NCBI GenBank assembly: GCA_946187975.1 | Contig: CAMHTE010000008.1 | Coordinates: forward strand, 1 to 38,258 | From: an uncultured Bacteroidales bacterium | GTDB taxonomy: Bacteria > Bacteroidota > Bacteroidia > Bacteroidales > UBA932 | Direction of reading: 5' to 3' | DNA length: 38,258 bases | In this document: positions 24,632 to 30,898 of the stretch, piece after piece | How positions within the stretch are numbered: position 1 is the first letter of the stretch | Layout: each line of letters begins with the position of its first letter | Notes under the pieces: model-generated | Told to the model about the DNA's origin: nothing | What the model saw: only the letters and a program-made list of their open reading frames with translations | Database searches by the model: none | Translations under genes and position numbers: made by a program

Positions 24632-25272
24632 AAACTTTAAGATATTATTTGATTCCTGCTCTCATGCTCGCACTGGCAGGTTGCGGGAAAAAGCCGGTTG
24701 TCGCAAGTCCGGTATCGGTGGAATCGGTGGAACTGGATGCGACCTACGAGGAACTTACGGAAGGGGAGACTCTGCTTCTCACCGCCACGGTGCTTCCCGA
24801 AAACGCTACGGACAAGGCAGTTGCCTGGACTTCATCGGAGCCCGCAACCGCCACTGTGGCGGAAGGTCTTGTGACGGCAGTGAAGGCGGGAACGGCGTTC
24901 ATCTATGCTAGGGCGGGCGACAAGAGCGCCTCGTGCAAGATTACCGTAATCGCAAAATACATCCCTCCGGAGCCAGTGCCGGTGACCTCTGTCTCCCTGG
25001 AACCCGAGTCCCTCACTCTGAAGGCGGGAAAGACCGCCGTTCTGGAGGCGACAGTGCTGCCTGAGAACGCGGACGACAAGACCGTCACCTGGACTTCCTC
25101 CGATCCTTCTGTGGCAAGCGTAGCAGGCGGCACCGTTTTAGCGCTCAAGGCGGGCACGGCCGTGATTACGGCTGCGGCGGGTGACTGTTCGGCGCAGTGC
25201 ACCGTGAGCGTGAGCGAGGATTCCTCGGCGTCCGGCGACCCGGAACCCCTGGATCCGGAGGACTGGGAATAA
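24628..25272 (+). CDS. Lipoprotein with two Big_2 (bacterial Ig-like) domains (214 aa)
   Basis: The lipobox is LAGC (Cys19). Two consecutive Big_2 repeats follow. Repeat 1 (about 29-108) has LTATVLPENATDKAVAWTSS and VTAVKAGTAFIYA. Repeat 2 (about 116-196) has LEATVLPENADDKTVTWTSS and VLALKAGTAVITA. The tail is acidic and proline-rich (DPEPLDPEDWE). Such domains are structural spacers or adhesion modules on the cell surface. It is the last gene of the operon and overlaps its predecessor by 4 bp. No terminator hairpin is visible before the next gene. Confidence 0.85.
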   Translation: MKTLRYYLIPALMLALAGCGKKPVVASPVSVESVELDATYEELTEGETLLLTATVLPENATDKAVAWTSSEPATATVAEGLVTAVKAGTAFIYARAGDKSASCKITVIAKYIPPEPVPVTSVSLEPESLTLKAGKTAVLEATVLPENADDKTVTWTSSDPSVASVAGGTVLALKAGTAVITAAAGDCSAQCTVSVSEDSSASGDPEPLDPEDWE

Positions 25273-25276
25273 TTGC

Positions 25277-25284
25277 TATATTTG
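25277..25284 (+). promoter_or_regulatory. -7 element 4 bp before the GDPD start (possible leaderless promoter)
   Basis: TATATTTG matches TAnnTTTG exactly and ends only 4 bases before the ATG at 25289, so transcription would begin at or next to the start codon. No TTTG is seen about 20 bases upstream, so this may be a weak internal promoter. Confidence 0.5.
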
Positions 25285-25288
25285 CGGT

Positions 25289-26251
25289 ATGAAAAACTGT
25301 TTTTTCCTTTTTGCCGCTCTGCTCTGCACCGTCTCATGCAGCGTCAGGTCCGGCTATGCCTCCCGTGCCGATGCTATAGCGGCACAGATTCACGACCCGT
25401 CGTCCAGATATGTTGCGGTGGCTTGCCACCGCGGCGACTGGCGCAACTATCCCGAGAATTCCATCCCGGCCATCGAGAGCGTAATCCGCATGGAAGCGGA
25501 CATAGTGGAACTGGACATCCACATGACTGCCGACTCCGTTCTGGTGCTCTGCCACGACTCCAACGTGCGCCGCACCACCAACTTCTCCAAGGTGTTCCGG
25601 GGCCAAAAGGACAAGAGCGCCGATATTAAGGACCTCACCCTTTCGGAAATCAAACAGCTGCGCCTCAAGAGGGCCCACGGCGTTACTGTGGACACCCTTC
25701 ACATGCCCACGCTCGAAGAGGCGCTTCGCTGCACTAAGGACCGCATCTGCGTGAATATCGACAAGGGATGGGACTACTACGAAGCCGTGAATGCGCTCAC
25801 CGAAAAGCTGGGCGTTACGAACCAGGTGCTCATCAAGAGTTCCAAACCTATCGATGAAGTGGATGCCAGGACGGCTCCGTTCGAGCATAAGGTGATGTAC
25901 ATGCCCATAGTGAACATCCAGACCCCGAAGGGGAGCGCCCTCTTCGAATCCTACATGGAGCGCGGAGTGGTTCCCCTGGCATACGAGCTGTGCTGGAACA
26001 GCAACGGGGATACAGCCTTCAGGGATGCCGCGGCGCGTATCGTGGCACAGGGTTCCAAAGTGTGGGTGAACACCATCTGGGCTTCGCTTTGCGGAGGCGA
26101 CGGCAACGACGACGATGCGGCCTTCGAGTGCAAGGACCCGGGGGAAGTGTATCAGCAGTACCTGGATGCCGGAGTGTCCATGATACAGACGGACCGCCCG
26201 GAGCTCCTTATAGGATGGCTCAAGAGGCACGGACGCCACACGTTAAAGTAG
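25289..26251 (+). CDS. Glycerophosphodiester phosphodiesterase family lipoprotein (320 aa)
   Basis: The lipobox is TVSC (Cys17), so it is exported and lipid-anchored. The GDPD active site is clear: HRGDWRNYPENS (His47, Arg48, Glu57, Asn58), ELDIHMTADSVLVLCHD (Glu74, Asp76, His89) and the late motif VSMIQTDRPELLIGWL. GDPD enzymes split glycerophosphodiesters into an alcohol and sn-glycerol 3-phosphate; relatives act on other phosphodiesters. It follows the SusCD operon by 16 bp and ends at a strong terminator, so it is either the operon's last gene or separately transcribed from the -7 element just before it. Together with the EEP lipoprotein it gives the locus two phosphodiester-cleaving enzymes. 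Confidence 0.92.
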   Translation: MKNCFFLFAALLCTVSCSVRSGYASRADAIAAQIHDPSSRYVAVACHRGDWRNYPENSIPAIESVIRMEADIVELDIHMTADSVLVLCHDSNVRRTTNFSKVFRGQKDKSADIKDLTLSEIKQLRLKRAHGVTVDTLHMPTLEEALRCTKDRICVNIDKGWDYYEAVNALTEKLGVTNQVLIKSSKPIDEVDARTAPFEHKVMYMPIVNIQTPKGSALFESYMERGVVPLAYELCWNSNGDTAFRDAAARIVAQGSKVWVNTIWASLCGGDGNDDDAAFECKDPGEVYQQYLDAGVSMIQTDRPELLIGWLKRHGRHTLK

Positions 26252-26289
26252 AAAAAAGCCCTTTCAGAAATCTGTAAGGGCTTTTTTTT
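26252..26289. terminator. Strong bidirectional hairpin terminator
   Basis: A 12-bp perfect stem (AAAAAAGCCCTT / AAGGGCTTTTTT) encloses CAGA-AA-TCTG, which can pair further. The A-tract on one side and T-tract on the other make it work on both strands. It ends the GDPD transcript on the plus strand. On the minus strand it follows the tRNA-Asp 3' fragment and contains the stop codon of the alpha/beta hydrolase frame. Confidence 0.9.
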
Positions 26290-27352
26290 GCGGTGCGGAA
26301 GAGGCTCGAACTCTCGACCTCCGGCGTGACAGGCCGGCAATCTGGTGGAGAAAGCCGGAGAATTCTTCTGAACGCGATTCGAGGAGACCGTGCGTGGCGT
26401 CCTTCATCACAAGCATCTGCTTATTGGGAGCGTCAACCTGTTCGAAGTATTCGCAGGCCAGCGGGTAATTGGTCTGATAGTCAATATCTCCGTTGATGTT
26501 ATAATAAGGCACGGCGTAGTCGTACCTTCCAAGGAGAGACATATTAAGAAATCCGTCCGAGAGAAAGAAAGACCAATAATCCGAACTTGTTTGCTCGGAT
26601 TTCAGACAATTAATTATCTCCCTCAACGAATAATACGGATTGAAGAATACTGCCGCGAAGAGAGAATAATCCGTACCGTCCTTCATCATTCCATAGCCGT
26701 ATCGTTCCATTATTTCGCTTCTCAAGAGAACATCCTCTTCTTCCGCTATGGTCGCGCCCCATTTCTCCACCATCTCGCGGCCTTCAGGATCGTTTTCCGA
26801 CCATGCCAATGCAGCCTCATGCAGTCGACGCTCGTTTTCGTCCCTGTCGATAAACTGTCCTGCGCCGATGAAGGCCTCATAGTATTCAGGGTAGGCAAGC
26901 GCCAGGTTTGCGCCGAGATACGAACCCCAGGAATGACCGAGAAGAGTAATCTTTTCTACTTGTAAATGCTCGCGCAGAAACTCGGTCATAGCCTTTCCGT
27001 CCTGCATCATTATATCGGCCGTGATGGTCTCGGGATGAGATTTGTCGTAGCTCTTTCCGCAGCCGCGCTGATCCCAGGTAACGACCGTATAATCATCGCC
27101 CCACTTCCGTGTAAAGGCGTAATCATAAAGACTAGTGGACGCTCCCGGACCTCCATGTAGATAAAGCAGGACGGGGTTATCATTGTTCTGCCCATAAATG
27201 CTTATCCACTGCTTTGAACCGTTGATATCGACGTACATCGACTCGTTGATACCGCCGCTGGGGACACGCCTGTTTACGCCCTGGCCAATCCATCTGGTTA
27301 GGAATAAGAACACAATTAGCGAAAGGATGGTGATTCCCGCAATACGTTTCAT
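26264..27352 (-). CDS. Membrane-anchored alpha/beta hydrolase, proline-iminopeptidase-like (362 aa, 3' end altered)
   Basis: The start at 27352 is 5 bases after a TACCTTTG element; a longer in-frame start would lie upstream of the promoter. Residues 4-21 form a membrane anchor or signal. Catalytic features of the S33-type alpha/beta hydrolases are present: oxyanion motif HGGPG (66-70), WDQRGCGKS, nucleophile elbow GHSWGS (Ser141), an Asp candidate in GDIDYQ and the His in DATHG. The normal fold ends near SGFLHQIA. The last 24 residues (from about 339) are translated from a tRNA-Asp 3' fragment and the terminator behind it, and the TGA stop sits in the hairpin loop. The native C-terminus appears to have been replaced, but all catalytic residues remain. 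Substrate unknown. Confidence 0.85.
   Translation of the reverse strand: MKRIAGITILSLIVFLFLTRWIGQGVNRRVPSGGINESMYVDINGSKQWISIYGQNNDNPVLLYLHGGPGASTSLYDYAFTRKWGDDYTVVTWDQRGCGKSYDKSHPETITADIMMQDGKAMTEFLREHLQVEKITLLGHSWGSYLGANLALAYPEYYEAFIGAGQFIDRDENERRLHEAALAWSENDPEGREMVEKWGATIAEEEDVLLRSEIMERYGYGMMKDGTDYSLFAAVFFNPYYSLREIINCLKSEQTSSDYWSFFLSDGFLNMSLLGRYDYAVPYYNINGDIDYQTNYPLACEYFEQVDAPNKQMLVMKDATHGLLESRSEEFSGFLHQIAGLSRRRSRVRASSAPQKKALTDF
26289..26343 (-). pseudogene. tRNA-Asp(GTC) 3' fragment, probable integration (att) scar
   Basis: On the minus strand the sequence folds as the 3' part of a tRNA. The anticodon stem is CCGGC/GCCGG around the 7-base loop CTGTCAC (anticodon GTC at 26330-26328). Then come variable loop AGGTC, T-arm GAGAG-TTCGAGC-CTCTT, acceptor strand CCGCACC, G and CA. 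The D-arm and the 5' acceptor strand GGTGCGG are absent upstream, so it is not a complete tRNA. Limited similarity may extend to AGATTG before the anticodon stem. Tyrosine-recombinase elements that use tRNA genes leave exactly such 3' copies at one end. The hydrolase reading frame passes through it. Confidence 0.75.
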
Positions 27353-27357
27353 ACTAT

Positions 27358-27365
27358 CAAAGGTA
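27358..27365 (-). promoter_or_regulatory. -7 element of the alpha/beta hydrolase gene
   Basis: TACCTTTG on the minus strand ends 5 bases before the ATG at 27352, implying a nearly leaderless transcript. It is back-to-back with the plus-strand element at 27388-27395, with 22 bases between them. Confidence 0.55.
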
Positions 27366-27387
27366 ATGATTCTCGCGGGAAAATGAG

Positions 27388-27395
27388 TAAATTTG
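27388..27395 (+). promoter_or_regulatory. -7 element of the greA-like gene
   Basis: TAAATTTG ends 4 bases before the GTG start at 27400, again predicting a leaderless mRNA. The -33 region would overlap the divergent hydrolase promoter, so the two may compete. Confidence 0.5.
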
Positions 27396-27399
27396 AGCC

Positions 27400-27867
27400 G
27401 TGGAATACCTGTCAAAGCAAAAATACGACGAGATTGTAGCCGAGTTGAAGCATCTTATTGAAGATGTTTACCCAAAGGTGACGGAGGACCTTGCGGAGGC
27501 CAGCGCCCAGGGGGACCGGAGCGACAATGCGGGATACCGGGAGGCGAGGCGGACTCAGGCAAAGACCATCAGCCGTATCCGATTCCTGCAGAGGGTTCTG
27601 GAGAATTCACGCGTAATCGCTACCGACAGCCTCCCCAAAGACAGGGTATGCCTTCTGAGCCGGGTCGAATTCACGAACCTGGCAACAAATACCCGAATGA
27701 AATTCGAGATAGTCAGCCCCCACGAGATGGATTTGGAGGCCGGTAAGATTTCGCTGAAATCCCCTATCGGCGCCGCCCTGATGGGTAAGAAGGTCGGCGA
27801 AATCGCAGAAGCGCAGGTCCCTTCCGGAACACTGCGCCTGCTAATAGAAAGCATTACCCTCGACTGA
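27400..27867 (+). CDS. greA: GreA/GreB-family transcript cleavage factor (155 aa)
   Basis: The start codon is GTG, placed 4 bases after a -7 element. Residues 1-75 form the antiparallel coiled coil that enters the RNA polymerase secondary channel. The tip is AQGDRSDNAGY, with acidic residues Asp39 and Asp42 at the positions of the catalytic DLSEN motif of GreA. The C-terminal FKBP-like domain carries SPIGAALMGKKVGEIAEAQVPSG. These proteins stimulate cleavage of backtracked RNA and rescue stalled polymerase. The symbol is given by family; the tip differs enough from housekeeping GreA that a second, accessory Gre factor is possible. It converges with the nitroreductase gene, 10 bp apart. Confidence 0.87.
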   Translation: MEYLSKQKYDEIVAELKHLIEDVYPKVTEDLAEASAQGDRSDNAGYREARRTQAKTISRIRFLQRVLENSRVIATDSLPKDRVCLLSRVEFTNLATNTRMKFEIVSPHEMDLEAGKISLKSPIGAALMGKKVGEIAEAQVPSGTLRLLIESITLD

Positions 27868-27877
27868 GGGAGATGCG

Positions 27878-28513
27878 CTAATCAACGAATTGTATCTTCC
27901 CAAGGTCCCTCGGTCTTGCATCCGGAGCTTCATCGGGGTATCCGAGGCCCACTACGATACGGAGTATATAGCCCTCACTGAAGTTTAGCTTGTCCAAGTA
28001 GGGTTTGGCCGCGGGATTTTTGCTCAGGAGCATGGCGGGGCCGCCCAGAACTACGGAGCCAAGCCCCAGCGACTGCGCCGCCAGGCAAATGTTCTCGCAC
28101 AGAAGACCCACGTTAATCAGGCTCATCCCGGATTCGTCGTCGGGGCAGGCCACAGCGATTGCCGCCGTGGCATTGCGGAAACAATTCCGGAACTTTGGAT
28201 CGTCATTATTTACGAAGAAAGGCATGGCCTCCTTCATCACTTCGGTAACTCCGTTGAAAAACTCCGGATTGTCGATAATGCGAAGTTCCCATGCCTGCCT
28301 GTTCATCGCATTTGGCGCATTGACGCCGCATTCGGCAATCTTTTGCAACACCTCCCGAGGCACAGCCTGGTCCGTATAATGCCGTATGGACCTGCGGGAC
28401 ATGATGCTCTCGATAACGGGATTCTCCGCAGCCTCCTGCGAATTGGTATTGCAGCATCCGGCCATCATTATGACAGCCGACGCCACACTTAGAGATAGCA
28501 ATAACTGTTTCAT
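27878..28513 (-). CDS. Nitroreductase-family lipoprotein (211 aa)
   Basis: The nitroreductase fold is shown by RRSIRHYTDQAVPREVLQKIAECGVNAPN (from Arg40), the substrate/FMN strand GLLCENICLAAQSLGLGSVVLGG and the ending ILRIVVGLGYPDE. Family members use FMN and NAD(P)H to reduce nitro groups, quinones or enones. Unusually it starts with a lipoprotein signal and lipobox MAGC (Cys20), which would put a cytosolic-type flavoenzyme outside the cytoplasm. The gene lies 33 bp after the coiled-coil gene on the same strand and may be co-transcribed with it; a palindrome (28535-28551) spans the junction. Confidence 0.9.
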   Translation of the reverse strand: MKQLLLSLSVASAVIMMAGCCNTNSQEAAENPVIESIMSRRSIRHYTDQAVPREVLQKIAECGVNAPNAMNRQAWELRIIDNPEFFNGVTEVMKEAMPFFVNNDDPKFRNCFRNATAAIAVACPDDESGMSLINVGLLCENICLAAQSLGLGSVVLGGPAMLLSKNPAAKPYLDKLNFSEGYILRIVVGLGYPDEAPDARPRDLGKIQFVD

Positions 28514-28534
28514 GTTGTATCTTTTAGTTCAACT

Positions 28535-28551
28535 CGTGAGTGACACTCACG
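28535..28551. repeat. Perfect 8-bp inverted repeat at the coiled-coil/nitroreductase junction
   Basis: The arms CGTGAGTG and CACTCACG are separated by one base and overlap the stop codon of the coiled-coil gene. With a one-base centre it is more likely a protein-binding site than an RNA hairpin. No T-tract follows. It sits 22 bases before the nitroreductase ATG and could be its operator. Confidence 0.5.
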
Positions 28552-29134
28552 GCTTCTCTACCTCTTCCAACTCCTCTATCATCTGTTTGATTTCAGTAAT
28601 CTTATTATCAACAACAGCGTTTTCGCTAGACAAAGATGACTTTAACGACTCCATTTCGGCAAGAGTAGCGCGGGCAGCCGTTATATTCTTCTTACGGCAA
28701 GAACGTTTAGCTACATTAAATAACTTATTGACTTTTTTTTCAGCAGCCAGAATCTCTTCCCTTGCATTAGATTCCACTATCTCCAAAGCGGCCTCTTCAA
28801 TACCCTCCTGCTGTTCAATTGTAGATTGACCCTGAGCGACTTCTCCAGAAGATGCAGCGGGCTCTTCCGTCTCTTCCTCACTAACAACACCTACGCTCTC
28901 CTCTCGAATAACAGGCACAACATCTTGCGCTTTCGATTCTACAGGTTTGGCTGTACTCTTAGCTTGTGAAACACTTTCGACAGCAACTGTCTTATTTGGC
29001 TCTTTTTTGCTATCTGCTTCATCGTCCTTCCCGAGAGCAATACAGGCAAAAATAATGGCTATGATTAAAATTGTTCCACAGCCAATCTTGTTGTCTTTAA
29101 CTTCTTCTACTGTAACCAAAAACTTTTTCGCCAT
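28547..29134 (-). CDS. Single-pass membrane protein with acidic linker and coiled coil (195 aa)
   Basis: I do not recognise a family. A short basic N-terminus is followed by one membrane helix (about residues 17-35, IGCGTILIIAIIFACIALG). A low-complexity stretch rich in Glu, Ser, Lys and Val comes next, and then a predicted coiled coil from about 110 to the end (AREEILAAEKKVNKLFNVAKR, MIEELEEVEK). The coding DNA is clearly AT-richer than most of the window, consistent with recent acquisition or relaxed composition of a low-complexity protein. The ATG at 29134 follows a TATATTTG element by 20 bases. Confidence 0.65.
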   Translation of the reverse strand: MAKKFLVTVEEVKDNKIGCGTILIIAIIFACIALGKDDEADSKKEPNKTVAVESVSQAKSTAKPVESKAQDVVPVIREESVGVVSEEETEEPAASSGEVAQGQSTIEQQEGIEEAALEIVESNAREEILAAEKKVNKLFNVAKRSCRKKNITAARATLAEMESLKSSLSSENAVVDNKITEIKQMIEELEEVEKP

Positions 29135-29154
29135 ATAATAACCGTTTATAGCAA

Positions 29155-29162
29155 CAAATATA
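29155..29162 (-). promoter_or_regulatory. -7 element of the coiled-coil membrane protein gene
   Basis: TATATTTG on the minus strand lies 20 bases before the ATG at 29134. No well-spaced TTTG is present. The surrounding 80 bases (29135-29214) are AT-rich and hold nothing else recognisable. Confidence 0.5.
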
Positions 29163-29214
29163 TCAATTTTTTAATTCACAATACCGGTAACTATCTTAAT
29201 TCTAGCTTTTTATT

Positions 29215-30099
29215 CTAATTTGGAGAATATGAGTTTCTCCTAGGCCTAAGGGCCTCGACCGCCATCATGGTGCGGCCGATGAAGTGGCCCTTCGGGGCGA
29301 GGCTCGGGTCTCCAGCCTGTTCCTGGTAGATCGGGATGCCATAGGTATCTTTGAACTCTTTGCTGTAGTCGCCCGTTTGCTTGCGGCGCAGCAGTTCAGG
29401 GAAGAGTTGGGTGCGTCCAGGCCAGTAAATGGCGTTCAGGAGGACCAGGTCGGACATGGATTCCGGGTCGAAGTCGAAGAGCCATTCCCGCATCTTGTCG
29501 GATTCGAAGAAGATGGCTCCATCCGTGGTTCCGCGGCTAAAGAGTTTAAGCGTGGCTTCGTCCAGCGGATGCCAACCCTCTTTGATGGTGCGAGGAAAGC
29601 GGTCCAGTTCAGCATAGGTGGTGATGCGGAGCTTAACGTTCATGAGTTCGATGCTATCGAGGAAGGTTATTTCGAAGAGGCCGGGCTCCGTTTCGATGAC
29701 CATTTCGTTTTCGCGGCCGGAGAGGACTTTGTGGGCCACTTCAAGGCAACCAGTGCCAGCCTCGAAGGGAATCTCAGCACCGTCATGGACAGACTGGGTG
29801 AAGCGGCTGAAGGGCAGATCCCATTCCACCGGGTTGACGCTGGTGACGCCGGTCAGGAAGAGCAGATAGGAGTCAGGAAGAAAGCTGTAGCCAGGGCTGA
29901 CCACGATGCGGGCACTGCGCATCTTTGCAGCCAATTCCTGAAGGAGGAGAATAAGGCACTTGCGGCCGGGGTCGGCGTCCAGCCAGTCCAGTTCCTCTGT
30001 GAGGCGGGCCTGGAGGGTGTCGATGGTGACCGGAGCATAGTGGGTTGTTTTGGTGCGCTCAAGGGCGCTGTTGAGTGTTTGTAGGAGTTTATTATTCAT
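29215..30099 (-). CDS. Orphan DNA polymerase III alpha-like protein lacking the catalytic motif (294 aa)
   Basis: Parts of this protein align with the palm/fingers region of replicative polymerase alpha subunits, which are about four times longer. The clearest is residues 190-261: GTTDGAIFFESDKMREWL, then DLVLLNAIYWPGR and KDTYGIPIYQEQ, equivalent to DnaE FQFES..M...L..L.P....DL.A.NALYRPGP and KETYGI.VYQEQ. Residues 69-100 (SPGYSFLPDSYLLFLTGVTSVNPVEWDLPFSRF) match the start of the DnaE palm (GNPL..LLFERF). Where DnaE has the PDIDIDF catalytic aspartates this protein has SVHDGAEIPFE, so no polymerase activity is expected. PHP, thumb, beta-clamp and OB regions are absent. It may be an independent conserved family or a decayed gene that keeps an open frame. 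Confidence 0.7.
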   Translation of the reverse strand: MNNKLLQTLNSALERTKTTHYAPVTIDTLQARLTEELDWLDADPGRKCLILLLQELAAKMRSARIVVSPGYSFLPDSYLLFLTGVTSVNPVEWDLPFSRFTQSVHDGAEIPFEAGTGCLEVAHKVLSGRENEMVIETEPGLFEITFLDSIELMNVKLRITTYAELDRFPRTIKEGWHPLDEATLKLFSRGTTDGAIFFESDKMREWLFDFDPESMSDLVLLNAIYWPGRTQLFPELLRRKQTGDYSKEFKDTYGIPIYQEQAGDPSLAPKGHFIGRTMMAVEALRPRRNSYSPN

Positions 30100-30223
30100 A
30101 TCTTTAATGATTGCATTTTTCTAATACGAAGTCATATTTTAAAAAGCCGCATTTTTTGTCCAAAATTGGCACTTGTTAGAAATCTATTTTACAAAATCCG
30201 TGTTATATGGCCCTATGCGGCGC

Positions 30224-30254
30224 TTGCAAAAACGCCAGCAAATGAATACCTTTG
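30224..30254 (+). promoter_or_regulatory. Promoter of the Arm-DUF1653 gene
   Basis: TTG at 30224-30226 and TACCTTTG at 30247-30254 are separated by 20 bases. The -7 element is a full consensus match and lies 15 bases before the ATG at 30270. The remaining intergenic sequence from 30100 shows nothing else. Confidence 0.72.
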
Positions 30255-30269
30255 TAAAAACCACTTTAA

Positions 30270-30851
30270 ATGCCCGTTAGATTCTATCTTGATAAGCGCA
30301 AAAACCGCTATGGAGAGGCCCCCATTAGGGTTGTATGGTCTTTCAATGGGGACAGATATCAGACTACGATGGGATTCAGCATTCCTCCGGAGGCTTGGGA
30401 TAACAAGGAAAGTCGCGTGACTCCTGCCGCATATAATCACAAGAAAACAGCTTCCTCAACCATCAATGCATTCATCATTGCCATGGAGAGAGCGGTGAAT
30501 CGTCTGGAGAACTATGCCCGCACCCAGAACGCCACCCTCACCAAACCTATCGTGAAAAAGGTCGTGGCCGACGTGATTGCTGCAGGCGGCGAATTCCCTT
30601 TCGAACAGGAAAAGGTTTGGAAGAAGATGCTGAGCGAACGCTTCATGACTAAAGAACGATACTTCAAGCACTTCCGCGGTGGCAAGTACAAACTCATCGG
30701 CTTTGGAAAAGACTCCGAAACGTTGGAAGATGTTGTGATTTACCAGGCCCTGTACGGAGCCAATCAGATATGGGTACGGCCCTATAACATCTTCTTCAGC
30801 AAGGTGATGAACGAGAATGGGAATGAGGTAAAACGATTTACGGAATTATAA
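30270..30851 (+). CDS. Integrase-type Arm DNA-binding domain fused to DUF1653 (193 aa)
   Basis: Residues 1-65 match the N-terminal Arm DNA-binding domain of Bacteroidetes tyrosine recombinases: FYLDKRKNRYGEAPIRVVW, TMGFSIPPEAWDNKESRV and the helix SSTINAFIIAMERAVNRL. Residues 65-125 are a helical linker. Residues 127-193 match DUF1653: RYFKHFRGGKYKLIGFGKDS, ETLEDVVIYQALYG and IWVRPYNIFFSKV. No tyrosine-recombinase catalytic domain (R-H-R-Y) is present, and the frame is intact with its own promoter. The combination suggests a small DNA-binding protein derived from an integrase arm, possibly a regulator or decoy at recombination sites, but that is inference. DUF1653 has no known function. It lies just before a toxin-antitoxin pair. 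Confidence 0.8.
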   Translation: MPVRFYLDKRKNRYGEAPIRVVWSFNGDRYQTTMGFSIPPEAWDNKESRVTPAAYNHKKTASSTINAFIIAMERAVNRLENYARTQNATLTKPIVKKVVADVIAAGGEFPFEQEKVWKKMLSERFMTKERYFKHFRGGKYKLIGFGKDSETLEDVVIYQALYGANQIWVRPYNIFFSKVMNENGNEVKRFTEL

Positions 30852-30883
30852 TTTGGATACCAAAATGGTATTCATTATATTTG
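30852..30883 (+). promoter_or_regulatory. Promoter of the toxin-antitoxin operon
   Basis: TTTG at 30852-30855 and TATATTTG at 30876-30883 with exactly 20 bases between them give a full consensus Bacteroidetes promoter. It ends 15 bases before the antitoxin ATG and begins immediately after the stop of the Arm-DUF1653 gene. Confidence 0.82.
30857..30871. promoter_or_regulatory. Palindromic operator in the toxin-antitoxin promoter
   Basis: ATACCA-AAA-TGGTAT is a perfect inverted repeat with 6-base arms and 3-base spacer placed between the -33 and -7 elements. Phd/YefM antitoxins bind palindromes in their own promoters, so this is a likely autoregulatory site. Confidence 0.7.
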
Positions 30884-30898
30884 CAAAAAATATTCTTT

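Noticed and set aside
26289..26343. Complete tRNA-Asp gene
   Set aside because: The D-arm and the 5' acceptor strand (GGTGCGG) are absent, so only a 3' fragment is present.
30270..30851. Functional tyrosine integrase
   Set aside because: Only the Arm domain is present; no core-binding or catalytic R-H-R-Y domain is found, and the C-terminus is DUF1653.
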